Assembly (NCBI RefSeq): GCF_004770995.1
Contig: NZ_RQHW01000034.1
Span: 1-39,877, forward strand
Reading direction: 5' to 3'
Length of the DNA: 39,877 bases
DNA from: Leptospira idonii
GTDB lineage: Bacteria; Spirochaetota; Leptospiria; Leptospirales; Leptospiraceae
Position numbers and translations under genes: made by a program. Shown here piece by piece: positions 1 through 8,789 of this stretch. Numbering within the stretch: the stretch's first letter is position 1; each line of letters begins with the position of its first letter. The notes under the pieces are model-generated. The model saw nothing but the letters and a program-made list of their open reading frames with translations. It was not told the origin of the DNA and made no database searches.

Positions 1-10
1 ATTCTACTTT

Positions 11-25
11 GGACTTTACAAGTCC
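11..25. repeat. Small perfect hairpin near window start
   Basis: GGACTT and AAGTCC form a 6-bp perfect inverted repeat around a 3-base loop. No clear T-tract follows, so calling it the terminator of an off-window gene would be a guess. The rest of 1-225 holds no gene I can support. It forms the upstream region of the methionine aminopeptidase gene. Confidence 0.3.
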
Positions 26-225
26 TATGGAATTTCGTAAGATATATGATCAAAGGATTGCTTGATTTTTCTGTCCGAATTATTGTAGGAACTCCATTTA
101 TATTCTCGCCCATATTATGTCACATCTTATTCTGACGACTAACTCTAAAATGTGGTACCTGCCGCCTGCTTCCATCTCTTGGGAAAAGAATTGATCTCAA
201 GTGTGGTATCTCTTTTCCTTTATTT

Positions 226-969
226 ATGTCCATTCATGATGAAAAAGACCTCATCGGTATTTTACGCACAGGTAAGTTTGTAGCGAAAGTTCGCGATCTC
301 TTGGTTGCATCGGCAAAGCCGGGCATGAGCACAAAAGAACTGGATCAAATCGCAAGGGAAGAATTCGAAAAAGAAGGCGCCTTGTCCGCACCGAAATTCG
401 ATTATCAATTCCCCGGATACACCTGCATCAGCGTCAATCATGAAGTCGCTCACGGCATTCCTTCCGATGAAACGATTTTGCAGGAAGGAGATTTAGTGAA
501 TGTGGACGTCTCAGCAAAGTTAGACGGCTATTATGCGGATACAGGGATCTCTTTTACGATCGGAAAATCCAAACCTATTTTGGAAAATCTTTGCAGAGCC
601 GCCAAACAAAGCACTATGGAAGCCATAGGGCAGGCAAGAACCGGCAATTATCTTCGTAATTTAGGTAAGATGATGCATCGTTCTGCGAAAGAAAACGGTT
701 TTACTGTGATCAAAAATTTGGCAGGTCATGGAACAGGAAGAAAACTTCACGAAGAGCCTCAGGTTCTGGTATATGAAGACAAAAAAGACAATCGTAAACT
801 AAGCAACGGTTTGGTTTTGGCGATCGAATCTTTCGTTTCCACCGGTTCCGAATTTGCTTATGAAGCGGAAGACGGATGGACTCTTGTCACAGCTGATAAA
901 AGTTATGTGGCACAGTACGAACACACTGTGATCGTTTGCAAAGATAAAGCGATTATCGCCACCTTGTAG
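226..969 (+). CDS. map: Methionine aminopeptidase, type I
   Basis: Cytosolic metalloprotease that removes the initiator methionine from nascent proteins. The 247-residue product has the usual length of a type I enzyme without N-terminal extension. The five metal ligands are visible: D94 (VNVDVSA), D105 (YYADTG), H168 (AGHGTG), E201 (AIESF) and E232 (YEHTV). The substrate-binding histidine H76 lies in NHEVAHGIP. The ATG at 226 is the first plausible start, but it lacks a clear Shine-Dalgarno sequence. The next gene begins one base after this stop, so the two are probably cotranscribed and coupled. Confidence 0.95.
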   Translation: MSIHDEKDLIGILRTGKFVAKVRDLLVASAKPGMSTKELDQIAREEFEKEGALSAPKFDYQFPGYTCISVNHEVAHGIPSDETILQEGDLVNVDVSAKLDGYYADTGISFTIGKSKPILENLCRAAKQSTMEAIGQARTGNYLRNLGKMMHRSAKENGFTVIKNLAGHGTGRKLHEEPQVLVYEDKKDNRKLSNGLVLAIESFVSTGSEFAYEAEDGWTLVTADKSYVAQYEHTVIVCKDKAIIATL

Positions 970-970
970 T

Positions 971-1783
971 TTGTCGAAAAAGCTGGAAATTCTCCTATCC
1001 GGATCCGAAGATCCGGAACGACTTCTTTTGATTTGGCCTTCCACAGGAGGAAATGCCAGATCGTTTCGTATCAAAGATTCCGAACTCTCCGAAAATAAAA
1101 TAACTCTTGTTCGGTATAACCCGAAGTCTCATGGAGACTCGGAAGGAATTTACAACCCTTCCACTGCGGGCGACGATATTATATCCTATTTGGAAGATAG
1201 AAAACTATCGCATCTTCCTATTATAGGAATCGGTCATAGCGGAGGAGGTGCCGGACTCATTCGTTTGTCTTCCCGACTCAACTTCACTCATTTGTTCTTA
1301 CTGTCTCCGATCTTAGACAGCCGACTCAGTTTGTTTTATCTCTATGAGAATGACAATATCCGTGAGTTTTTGGATCTATTACAAACGGATCCGAATGCAG
1401 GCATCTTGGAGAGTGATGAAATTCTTAGAAATAATGAAACCATTTATCATTTGTTAGAAACATCTTCTTGGTTAAACACAAAAGATTTATTCGGTTTGAA
1501 ATTCCCTATCCATAATTCAAGAGTCAAATTCTCCGATTTATCTGTTTTCCTCAAAAACTTGTTTCTTCCCGGATTTGAGATCACGAAACAACATATCAGA
1601 GCAGAGGTTCAAATTCGAATTTTCCTTCCGAAAGAGGATCATTGGTTTCCCAAAGATCGAACGATTCGATTTGCGGAAGAGAGTGGAATCCGAATTGTAC
1701 ATGTTCCCACTGCGCCGGATCATTTTTTCACCTCGTCTTGGATGACTGTTTGGAGCCAAATCCGTTCGGAAATTTTCAGATAA
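971..1783 (+). CDS. Alpha/beta hydrolase-fold protein
   Basis: Predicted serine hydrolase of unknown substrate, 270 residues. The nucleophile elbow GHSGG puts the catalytic serine at S90. Near the C-terminus, KEDHWFPKD and APDHFF supply candidate acid and histidine residues. The start is a TTG one base after the map stop. No ATG lies near enough to keep the first beta strand, so coupled translation from TTG is the best reading. No signal peptide is seen. The C-terminal half between the nucleophile and DHWFP is not closely recognisable, so no enzyme name is given. Confidence 0.75.
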   Translation: MSKKLEILLSGSEDPERLLLIWPSTGGNARSFRIKDSELSENKITLVRYNPKSHGDSEGIYNPSTAGDDIISYLEDRKLSHLPIIGIGHSGGGAGLIRLSSRLNFTHLFLLSPILDSRLSLFYLYENDNIREFLDLLQTDPNAGILESDEILRNNETIYHLLETSSWLNTKDLFGLKFPIHNSRVKFSDLSVFLKNLFLPGFEITKQHIRAEVQIRIFLPKEDHWFPKDRTIRFAEESGIRIVHVPTAPDHFFTSSWMTVWSQIRSEIFR

Positions 1784-1851
1784 ACTTGTCTTTATTTTGC
1801 GGATAGTTAAAATCTGTCCTATTCCTGTGGTGCCCATAGGGAAAGGAGTGG

Positions 1852-2487
1852 TTGAAATCCGTGAAACGTTGTTTGAAACATTCCGTACTCATTGTTCTGC
1901 TGCTTTTCGGTTCTTCCGTTTTCGGGGAAGATGCCTACACTAAAACGGGCAAAAAAGTAATCTTAAACGACGATTTTACTTGGAAGTATGCGGAATCGGC
2001 CGTTGTCGATTTAAATACAAACATGCGTAAGCTGGAAAGATCTTCCGATCATACGAGTGTTTTGGTCAGCAAATACAATACTTATTCTGTCTATTATAAT
2101 CCTGCAAATTGGTTCAATGCGAAAGCCTCCAATGAGGCGGCGGAATTCGGATTCGAAAATACTCGCAAAACTTCCTATTCTATGTTGATTTACGAAGGAG
2201 TAGAAATCCCTTTGGAGACCTTTCCCAATTTGATTTTGGAAAATACTAAAAATGTAGATCCTACCGCATACATTATAGATATCGAAGACGTCAGTGTCAA
2301 CGGGATGGCAGGTAAAATCGTAAAATACCATGCATCTTCGAAAGGACTGAATTTTATTTTTTATTCTTTTTTAACAAGCGGTAAGTTCGGCTCCATTCAT
2401 TTCATTGCTTTCACTTTGGAATCAAACTTCGATCGCGAATTGGAAGGTTTTGATTCCTTAATTTCAGGATTGGTGGTAAATAAATAA
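1852..2487 (+). CDS. Exported hypothetical protein
   Basis: 211 residues with an N-terminal signal peptide (basic KSVKRCLKH, then a hydrophobic stretch, cleavage near VFG-ED). The mature N-terminus contains a GKKVILNDDFTWKY segment, a motif seen at the start of small bacterial periplasmic proteins of unknown role. The rest looks like a compact beta-rich domain. The TTG start is supported by an AGGAG five bases upstream. It stands between the hydrolase and a MAPEG membrane protein that starts one base after its stop, suggesting an operon. Function unknown. Confidence 0.75.
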   Translation: MKSVKRCLKHSVLIVLLLFGSSVFGEDAYTKTGKKVILNDDFTWKYAESAVVDLNTNMRKLERSSDHTSVLVSKYNTYSVYYNPANWFNAKASNEAAEFGFENTRKTSYSMLIYEGVEIPLETFPNLILENTKNVDPTAYIIDIEDVSVNGMAGKIVKYHASSKGLNFIFYSFLTSGKFGSIHFIAFTLESNFDRELEGFDSLISGLVVNK

Positions 2488-2488
2488 T

Positions 2489-2896
2489 ATGAATCAGACA
2501 ATTTTAAGTTTATTACTCTTTGTTAGTTGGACGATGGCGCTCGGTTTTTCGCTCATCTCTTACAGAAGCATTCAGGTTCTTCTTGGCCGCAAAAAGTCGA
2601 ATGAATTTCCTGCGGGAATCCAACATGGAACCGATAGATACTGGAGACTCAATCGAGCGCATGCGAACGCATTGGAAAATCTTCCTATCTTTGCAACATT
2701 GGTGATTTTGGGGAATCTAACGGGAAAGATCGATTATTTGTTTGTGAATCTTTCTTTCTTAGTGGTGTTCGCAAGAGTGATTCAATCTCTCATTCACATT
2801 TCATCCGGTTCTGCGATGGCTGTGAATTTCAGATTCACCGCTTACATCACTCAGTTGATCTGTTTCGTTGTTTTTATTTGGCTTATCATAAGCTAA
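2489..2896 (+). CDS. MAPEG family membrane protein
   Basis: 135-residue integral membrane protein with about four hydrophobic helices. It matches the MAPEG family (membrane-associated proteins in eicosanoid and glutathione metabolism) by the signature RAHANALENLPIFATLVI after the first helix, which includes the glutathione-binding N-x-x-E-N region. Bacterial members are mostly uncharacterised and may be glutathione-dependent transferases or peroxidases; the substrate cannot be read here. It begins one base after the preceding stop. The last codons form a short inverted repeat (GCTTAT/ATAAGC) that lacks a T-tract, so it is a weak terminator candidate. Confidence 0.85.
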   Translation: MNQTILSLLLFVSWTMALGFSLISYRSIQVLLGRKKSNEFPAGIQHGTDRYWRLNRAHANALENLPIFATLVILGNLTGKIDYLFVNLSFLVVFARVIQSLIHISSGSAMAVNFRFTAYITQLICFVVFIWLIIS

Positions 2897-2992
2897 AGTA
2901 AAACAAAAGATGCGGTAATTTATATGCAACTTTAAGATAGATATTTCTGTCAATAACATTGATTGAACGCAGTTTCATGGAAAGAGAAGGCT

Positions 2993-3472
2993 ATGACAAA
3001 AAGTAAATTATTGGAAATGCATAATGTCGGTATCGTTGTTGAATCTCTCGATACTGCGATTTCTTTCTTCAAAGAGATAGGGCTGACATTGGAAGGACGA
3101 ATGATCGTTGAAGGTGAGTGGGCTGGGCGAGTCACCGGGTTGGGAAATCAATCCGTTGAGATTGCTATGATGGTGACTCCTGACGGACACACCCGACTTG
3201 AACTTTCACAATTTATTTCCCCACATACTGTGGCGGATCACAGAACCGCTCCCGTAAATTCTCTCGGTTATCTTCGCATCATGTTTAGGGTTGATAACCT
3301 TGATGAATTGTTATCCAGGCTTGCGAAGCATGGCGCTCAAGTTGTAGGAGAAGTGGTTCAGTATGAAAACATCTATCGACTCTGTTACATTCGTGGAGCG
3401 GAAGGACTTCTGATCGGATTAGCCGAACAACTTGGCAGCCAAACAGCGACAGATATTCTTGAAAATGAGTGA
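2993..3472 (+). CDS. VOC (glyoxalase/bleomycin-resistance) superfamily protein
   Basis: 159 residues with the vicinal-oxygen-chelate fold. The N-terminal module reads MHNVGIVVESLDTAISFF...GL and the second half ends in YIRGAEGLLIGLAEQLG. Candidate metal ligands are the early histidine (H9), ELSQF and the late E in GAEGLLI. The superfamily includes lyases, dioxygenases and resistance proteins, and the reaction is not determined. An in-frame TTG exists at 2963, but the ATG at 2993 is preferred because GGAAAGAG precedes it at good spacing and the VOC domain starts just after it. Confidence 0.8.
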   Translation: MTKSKLLEMHNVGIVVESLDTAISFFKEIGLTLEGRMIVEGEWAGRVTGLGNQSVEIAMMVTPDGHTRLELSQFISPHTVADHRTAPVNSLGYLRIMFRVDNLDELLSRLAKHGAQVVGEVVQYENIYRLCYIRGAEGLLIGLAEQLGSQTATDILENE

Positions 3473-3505
3473 TAAAGATTTTTTACCGGAACTGCTTTCT
3501 CTCAT

Positions 3506-4276
3506 TCAAATTTCGACAGTAGCAGATCTGGAGAAACAATTCTTTTGGTTTTCAGTCATATAACCTAGTGGATTTGAAATGAATTTCGTGTTTAATAATG
3601 TCTTATCGACTGTTCTGTGATAATGACCGAAAACCCAAAGATCAATGTCGTGATTGGAATAAATTTTTTCTAAGTTTGTTGCACAATAATGTTTAATGAG
3701 CTGGCTACTGTCTTGGTTAAAGACTAAATCAAAGCTGGGCAATTGATGCGTGACTACAACCGTTTTTCCTTCGAATGGTTTCGATAGTTCGTTCTCAAGA
3801 AATTGAACAGAAATTGAATGAAAAAAATTCGTATCTTCCACCGTAATTTGTCTGTGTTCCAAACTTTTCTTTGAGTATTGAATCAACTTGTAGTCGTTGC
3901 TTCTCCTTTCGAACTCTTCTTTCATGTCGATCGGAATATGAGTCCAAAGTGTGGAACAAATAAATCTTACATTTTCTATTGTAATGGTTTTGTTATTAAC
4001 TTTAAAGTGATTGTCCGATATCGCCTTATAATAATTCGGATAAGCATGTAGAATTTCACCTGAATAGTATTCATGATTGCCTGGGACGTGGATGATATAT
4101 TTAAACTGTTTTCTCCACTCTTTGAAAAAGATTTCCGCTTTCTTTTTATGTTTATTAAGAATGATATCACCTGCAAGAATTAGGATTTCTGCGCTAGGAA
4201 TAATATCGTTTTCTTCCAGGAATTTTCTATTCTCCTGAAATTCCAAATGTAAGTCTGAAGCATATTGGATTTTCAT
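3506..4276 (-). CDS. Calcineurin-like metallophosphoesterase
   Basis: 256-residue predicted metal-dependent phosphoesterase. The motif series is intact: DLH at residues 8-10, AGDI, GNHEYYSG, TH in VVVTHQLP, and GHYH near the C-terminus, which together provide the two-metal site. Members act on nucleotides, cyclic nucleotides, RNA or phospholipids; the substrate is not predictable here. The gene is markedly AT-rich, like the three genes downstream of it on the same strand, suggesting acquired DNA. No signal peptide, so cytosolic. Confidence 0.85.
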   Translation of the reverse strand: MKIQYASDLHLEFQENRKFLEENDIIPSAEILILAGDIILNKHKKKAEIFFKEWRKQFKYIIHVPGNHEYYSGEILHAYPNYYKAISDNHFKVNNKTITIENVRFICSTLWTHIPIDMKEEFERRSNDYKLIQYSKKSLEHRQITVEDTNFFHSISVQFLENELSKPFEGKTVVVTHQLPSFDLVFNQDSSQLIKHYCATNLEKIYSNHDIDLWVFGHYHRTVDKTLLNTKFISNPLGYMTENQKNCFSRSATVEI

Positions 4277-4339
4277 TTATTGGGCGATTTTATGTAAATC
4301 TCGCAAGGAATTGTTTAGTTATAGTTATACGAAATAAAA

Positions 4340-4675
4340 TTATATATCATATATTTCATTTTTACTGATAATCCATTTGATAGAGATGCATGCGATGATT
4401 GGGAACACTACAACTACTAGGCTGTTGTATTCTACTGCTTTTGCGATATCAAAATGCAGTAAATACCAAATCGCCCTCGTTATACCACAGCCAAAACAAT
4501 TAATATCGAAAAAGAGTTTGGGTATACATATTGTATAATTCGAGTCCACAAATTCTTTTGGAATATTGTAGAAAAGTAGGATCCCTAAAATAATTGCAAA
4601 CGTGCGTTTAATGATTGGCGGTTTTATAGGAAAGAAGCCTAAATCATTAGGCTTCTTTTGAAATAGCGGTTTCAA
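4340..4675 (-). CDS. DUF2752 family membrane protein
   Basis: 111 residues with two to three hydrophobic helices. The CFGCGITRAIWYLLHFD segment is the hallmark of DUF2752, with its paired cysteines and downstream Y-N. The family is small, membrane-bound and uncharacterised, and often sits beside TM2-domain genes. That is the case here: its ATG overlaps the stop of the TM2 gene by four bases (ATGA), so the two are translationally coupled and may work together in the membrane. Confidence 0.85.
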   Translation of the reverse strand: MKPLFQKKPNDLGFFPIKPPIIKRTFAIILGILLFYNIPKEFVDSNYTICIPKLFFDINCFGCGITRAIWYLLHFDIAKAVEYNSLVVVVFPIIACISIKWIISKNEIYDI

Positions 4676-5010
4676 TTCTTTGTGAGTATGTTTCCTTTAT
4701 CATCAGTGAATTTTTCTAAAAGTATAAGAAGGAGGTCGACAAAAGCCCAAATTCCACATCCACCAAAGGTGAGTAACATAGCTATACCGGAGCCGATCTT
4801 TCCTACATAGAATCTATGAGCCCCGAAAACCCCTATAAAAAAGCATAGAAGAAGGGCAGTTAACCAATGATTTGATACGGTAGTAGTCGAAGCCGAAACA
4901 GAGATTTGTCGAACCCCGCAATGCGGGCATATTTCAGCTTCCTTTTTGATGATATTCCCGCACGATCTACAAAATGCTTCATCAAGTTTTTTCTCTCTAA
5001 AATCGTTCAT
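4672..5010 (-). CDS. Zinc-ribbon plus TM2-domain membrane protein
   Basis: 112 residues. The N-terminus has a four-cysteine zinc ribbon (CRSCG...CPHCG, residues 14-34). A TM2 domain follows: two helices joined by the conserved GAHRFYVGKIGSG turn and ending GIWAFVDLLLIL. The ribbon should face the cytosol. TM2 proteins are widespread and their function in bacteria is unknown. The gene overlaps the DUF2752 gene downstream by four bases and belongs to the AT-rich accessory block. Confidence 0.88.
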   Translation of the reverse strand: MNDFREKKLDEAFCRSCGNIIKKEAEICPHCGVRQISVSASTTTVSNHWLTALLLCFFIGVFGAHRFYVGKIGSGIAMLLTFGGCGIWAFVDLLLILLEKFTDDKGNILTKN

Positions 5011-5099
5011 ATTTTACCTTTAAAAAATGATTTTAATTTTATCTATAGCGTTGTTACAATGATACGAAATTTATATTTTTCAGTATAATCTTTAAATTC

Positions 5100-5564
5100 T
5101 TAAACTCGATCATAGTTTGCATCACCTGCGAGAGATTCTTCTCCATCTGGCGAAATATTGTACATTTTGATTCGAATTTTATTTTCACTTGGACAAGGAA
5201 TTTCAATTCGCCAACCCCAATTAGGGCTATCAGTAACCTCGTAAGAACCAAGCAATGTAATATCACCATGTTCATTTATTTTTCCGTTGCAGTTCATGAT
5301 TTTACCACTCATACCCCAAGAATCAACCCATGAAGCAGTAACTTCAGATAGCTTGTTCTCATTACCAACTAATATTAATCCGTCTTGAGTCTGATCTTCA
5401 TGTTGCCAATCATAGGTCATTACTATGAATTTTCCATTAGCAATAGTTTTAATGGTCATATTTGAGTTTGATATAAAATCTGGATTTGGGAGCCAACTCA
5501 GAATCAAACGATATTTTCCATACCAATTTCCTATGAATTTGTTATTAATATCTTTTATTTTCAT
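5100..5564 (-). CDS. DUF1579-like small beta protein
   Basis: 154 residues, no signal peptide. It begins FIGNWYGKYRL and has several G-x-W and Y-D-W motifs (MTYDWQHEDQTQDGLILVG, SWVDSWGMSG) alternating with beta strands. This resembles the lipocalin-like DUF1579 family, whose members are small uncharacterised proteins. The assignment rests on pattern only. It is AT-rich and upstream of the TM2 gene on the same strand, separated by about 90 bases with no clear terminator. Confidence 0.6.
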   Translation of the reverse strand: MKIKDINNKFIGNWYGKYRLILSWLPNPDFISNSNMTIKTIANGKFIVMTYDWQHEDQTQDGLILVGNENKLSEVTASWVDSWGMSGKIMNCNGKINEHGDITLLGSYEVTDSPNWGWRIEIPCPSENKIRIKMYNISPDGEESLAGDANYDRV

Positions 5565-5644
5565 AATTAGTTAGATTGAAATTTGGCTTTTGAATCATCA
5601 CTTCCTTATGCTGTCAATCTTCCCCGGAAAAAAAACTGACTATC

Positions 5645-5679
5645 AAAGAAAAGGAGAAAGCATCAAACTCCTTCTCTTT
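5645..5679 (-). terminator. Rho-independent-type terminator of gpsA
   Basis: On the minus strand a 12-bp stem (AAAGAGAAGGAG pairing with CTCCTTTTCTTT, one G-U pair) surrounds an 11-base loop. Its 5' arm is made of the last codons of gpsA. The 3' arm itself is T-rich and runs into TTTGATAG. This is the clearest intrinsic terminator in the window. Confidence 0.65.
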
Positions 5680-6664
5680 TTAGATCTCTTCCCATTAAAT
5701 CTTTCACTACTTCTTTAGGGTCTTTATCTTCGTATAACATCTTGTATACTTCACTGGTGATGGCCATCTCTACTCCCAGTTTGTCGGCAAGATTTTTGCC
5801 GGAGTAGGTGGTTTTCACTCCTTCTGCGACTTCATTCATGGAGGCTAAAATTTCTTTCAGTTTTTCTCCTTTGCCTAAGCGAAAGCCGACGGTTCTATTT
5901 CGGGAGGCTTCCCCGCAACAAGTTAAAACTAAATCACCCATTCCGGCAGGACCGAGAAAGGTCATTGGATCGGCACCCATCTTCAAACCGAGTCTTGTGA
6001 TTTCATTCAATCCTCTTGTGATGAGGGCGGCTCTTGTATTTTGCCCGAAGCCCAATCCGTCCGCCACACCTGCAGCGATGGCGATCACATTTTTTAGAGC
6101 GCCGCCAACTTCCACACCTACCACATCCGGGGTCCAATAGGTTCGGAAATATTTGAAACTGAAGATTTCTTGGACTCGTTTGGCGGTGGCTTCGTTTTTG
6201 GAAGCGATGGAAACGATTGTTGGAACTTTTTTCACCATCTCCTTGGCAAAACTTGGGCCGGAAAGGTAAGAAAGTTGGGAATGGAAGGATCCAGGCAGCT
6301 CCGATTCAAAGATTTCGGAAACTAAGCGAAGGCTTTCTCCTTCGATCCCTTTGGAAGCAGAAACGATCGGTGTTTTTGTGGGGATGTGATCTTTGATTTC
6401 CTTGAGAATTCCGCTGAGGGCATGGGAAGGAGGGGCGGATACGATCATATCTTTCCCTTTTACGACTTCGATCAGATCCGTACTGGCAGTCAGCAGGTCT
6501 GGCAGCACCAAATCGGGCATATGTTTGTTGTTGATGTGGTTTTCATTGATGGACCTGGCTTGGTCCGGACTGCGAGTCCATAAAACTACGTTGTATCCCT
6601 TGTCCGCTAAAATGCTACCTAGTGCGGTGCCAAAACTTCCTGCGCCAATAACTCCGATCTTCAT
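5663..6664 (-). CDS. gpsA: Glycerol-3-phosphate dehydrogenase [NAD(P)+]
   Basis: Reduces dihydroxyacetone phosphate to sn-glycerol-3-phosphate, the backbone of phospholipids. The product has 333 residues, typical for GpsA. The N-terminal Rossmann motif [13 protein letters not shown] binds the nucleotide. The family blocks [30 protein letters not shown] (with the active-site lysine) and GLNEITRLG are intact, as is the C-terminal [11 protein letters not shown]. It lies apart from its neighbours: the accessory block downstream is cut off by a terminator formed partly by its own last codons. Confidence 0.97.
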   Translation of the reverse strand: MKIGVIGAGSFGTALGSILADKGYNVVLWTRSPDQARSINENHINNKHMPDLVLPDLLTASTDLIEVVKGKDMIVSAPPSHALSGILKEIKDHIPTKTPIVSASKGIEGESLRLVSEIFESELPGSFHSQLSYLSGPSFAKEMVKKVPTIVSIASKNEATAKRVQEIFSFKYFRTYWTPDVVGVEVGGALKNVIAIAAGVADGLGFGQNTRAALITRGLNEITRLGLKMGADPMTFLGPAGMGDLVLTCCGEASRNRTVGFRLGKGEKLKEILASMNEVAEGVKTTYSGKNLADKLGVEMAITSEVYKMLYEDKDPKEVVKDLMGRDLKREGV

Positions 6665-6720
6665 GCGATCCGTATTTTAAATCTGCTTTTCAAAATGGCA
6701 ATAGAAAATAATTTTAAATT

Positions 6721-7401
6721 ATGCTTTTAACGGATCTTCTCCGTTTCAATCCGCTGAACCTTTTTTTGCCGCAAAAAGCGGTGCTGAAAAGTAATTACAA
6801 AGTAACTATACTCTTAAAGAATTTAAGAACCGTCATTCGAACGGAAATCATCGACCAAGACCCCGATTTGGAAACTCTTGAGATAACATCTGATAAAGGT
6901 GAGATCATTTTGACGGGAGTTTATCTGATGAGTTGGCTCTGGGTAGCTCGATTTTTCGGGGTAGATGCGGTTCATTTTCGGGTTAGGTTGAAGCCGGTCA
7001 TAGTAAAAGACAATCGGGCCCACTGCAAAATCGTAGGTTACCGTGTCTGGGATACGAAACCCAGAAAATTCGATTTTGTGAGATGGTTCGGAAGGATAGA
7101 ACCGTTCCACAAAAAGAAAGTGCTCGCTTCCATTCTTAAGTCCGCACCCGAATTATTGTCTTTAACAGGCCTTCAATGGGAAATCAAATTCAATATGAAC
7201 TATTTTCTCGAGCTTGTTCCATCCATTGCGGGAAAAATAGACATCCAATACATTGTGGCCGATCATGAAGAATTGTATGTGTTCGTAAGATCCGGAACCA
7301 TCTTAAAACCGTTAGTTGACTTTTTCGGCCCGGAATATGTGCGTATCGATTATATAGAAGAAGACAGAGACGTTCCTATGCTTCTTTGGGGCAAGTCATA
7401 G
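6721..7401 (+). CDS. Conserved hypothetical protein, first gene of the recG run
   Basis: 226 residues with no signal peptide and only a weakly hydrophobic MSWLWVARFFGV stretch near residue 70. It has many basic and aromatic residues (FDFVRWFGRIEPFHKKKV) and no motif I recognise. The N-terminal MLLTDLLRFNPLNLFLP could be an amphipathic membrane-contact helix. It heads a tightly packed set of plus-strand genes (gaps of 2-3 bases) leading to recG, so it is probably cotranscribed with it. The start at 6721 follows a promoter-sized gap after divergent gpsA. Confidence 0.65.
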   Translation: MLLTDLLRFNPLNLFLPQKAVLKSNYKVTILLKNLRTVIRTEIIDQDPDLETLEITSDKGEIILTGVYLMSWLWVARFFGVDAVHFRVRLKPVIVKDNRAHCKIVGYRVWDTKPRKFDFVRWFGRIEPFHKKKVLASILKSAPELLSLTGLQWEIKFNMNYFLELVPSIAGKIDIQYIVADHEELYVFVRSGTILKPLVDFFGPEYVRIDYIEEDRDVPMLLWGKS

Positions 7402-7404
7402 ATT

Positions 7405-8409
7405 ATGAAGATCATCTATCTTACCGACATTCATGACGGTTTGCATGGTCTGAAAAAAATCCTACAAACGACGGAAGCCGATCTGTATCTATTTTCCGGC
7501 GATATCATTTACAAAGCTTTTTTCTCTTACGATCGGATCATCGATTTCTGCGGAGTTCAGGAAGAGCTTTATTACTTGTTAGGTGAAAAAAAAAGCGACT
7601 CCACACCTTTCGACTTCACCACTCTAGTGATTCGTTTCCCGGAAAAATATCCTACCGCAGTCGTTGAGAAGGCGCAAACATACAGAAGCCTGTATCAATT
7701 GGCGGCGAAAACGATGAAGGAAAAATACGAGATCATCGAAAAACTCATCCAGAAATACGCAGAATCACCTGTTTATTGTTTGCCGGGAAATTACGATTTA
7801 GATCTTCAATATACCGAGTTATATCAGAGGGATGTCCATAGGAAAAGTTTCGAATTGGGAGATTTGAAATTTTCAGGTTATGGAGGAGCTCCCATCTGGA
7901 CGTCCGGTATCCCCGAAAAACTAACGGTTGTTTTTCATGAATATACCAAACAAGGTCAGAATTACAGCGAACCGGAGGATTTTTTCCGGGAACAAATGCC
8001 GGATGTCTGCGTGATCCATAATCCTGCTTACGGTTTTTTTGATAAAATCCCCGGAGTGGGGAATGTGGGAAGCCAGGGAATCAGAAGGTTTTTGGATGAT
8101 GAATCTCCTTCTTTGGTGGTTTCCGGTCATGTGCACGAAGACCAAGGGATCGCCAAAAAAAGAGGAACCGTTTACGTGAATCCTTCCAATTTCGGAGCGG
8201 TAGATTCCGTGCACGGATTTCAGGAGGGCGGTTACTTCGCCGAAATTTACTTGGATGGAAAAACAGTAGTTCAGTCTAATCTTTGTCAGTTGTTAAACGA
8301 CGAATGGAACCGTTTGATCGAAGTCGATTGTTCCGGTGAAAGTTTGGAGCTGATCCGACAAAATCCGATTTCAAAAGTCAGTTCCGAAGATTATATTCGC
8401 GGGAATTAA
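7405..8409 (+). CDS. Calcineurin-like metallophosphoesterase with GNYD variant motif
   Basis: 334-residue phosphoesterase. Motifs in order: DIHDG (residues 8-12), SGDIIY, LPGNYDLD, VIHNP, then GHVHEDQG and NPSNFG. The general-acid histidine of the usual GNHD/E block is replaced by tyrosine (GNYD). The same change is seen in some archaeal and bacterial metallophosphoesterases of the DR1281/YfcE-like side of the fold, so it need not mean loss of activity. An insert of about 90 residues separates motifs II and III and contains a K/E-rich helix. Cytosolic. It sits three bases after the previous gene and two before the next. Confidence 0.8.
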   Translation: MKIIYLTDIHDGLHGLKKILQTTEADLYLFSGDIIYKAFFSYDRIIDFCGVQEELYYLLGEKKSDSTPFDFTTLVIRFPEKYPTAVVEKAQTYRSLYQLAAKTMKEKYEIIEKLIQKYAESPVYCLPGNYDLDLQYTELYQRDVHRKSFELGDLKFSGYGGAPIWTSGIPEKLTVVFHEYTKQGQNYSEPEDFFREQMPDVCVIHNPAYGFFDKIPGVGNVGSQGIRRFLDDESPSLVVSGHVHEDQGIAKKRGTVYVNPSNFGAVDSVHGFQEGGYFAEIYLDGKTVVQSNLCQLLNDEWNRLIEVDCSGESLELIRQNPISKVSSEDYIRGN

Positions 8410-8411
8410 AT

Positions 8412-8786
8412 ATGGTAACATTCGTTACTATTTGTGCGGTTTTAGGCACAGTCGCTTTTTTTCTTCACGCTCTATCCGCAGCGGACAACAAAAGTCTGGA
8501 TAAAAAGGAAAAAATCCGCAAAGACCAGGAAGATTCTTTCAGAAGCGCTGATCCCCGTAAAGTTTATTCCAAAGAATGGAATCCGAATCTGCCCAGACCT
8601 CGCATTTGTCCTGTTTGTGGGACCATGCTTCGCAAAGACGAATTTTTATACGCCGCTATTTCTTCTCATATCAACTCGGAAGGAAAAAAGCAGGCTCAGA
8701 TCTACGGATGTAAGTATTGTTATTTGCAGATGGAACCGGGATTTCAGAATATCGAAGGCAAACCCGAAATTCAATCGGATCTTTGA
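8412..8786 (+). CDS. Small membrane-anchored zinc-ribbon-like protein
   Basis: 124 residues. A single N-terminal hydrophobic helix (TICAVLGTVAFFLHALSA) is followed by a charged linker rich in K and E, then a likely metal-binding pair CPVCGTML and CKYCY, about 40 residues apart. This suggests a signal-anchored cytosolic zinc ribbon. I do not recognise the family. It is packed between the phosphoesterase (2-base gap) and recG (3-base gap), a position that argues for cotranscription but gives no functional clue. Confidence 0.7.
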   Translation: MVTFVTICAVLGTVAFFLHALSAADNKSLDKKEKIRKDQEDSFRSADPRKVYSKEWNPNLPRPRICPVCGTMLRKDEFLYAAISSHINSEGKKQAQIYGCKYCYLQMEPGFQNIEGKPEIQSDL

Positions 8787-8789
8787 TTT

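Noticed and set aside
2963..2992. TTG start extending the VOC protein by 10 residues
   Set aside because: No Shine-Dalgarno sequence at proper distance; the ATG at 2993 is better placed and keeps the full domain.
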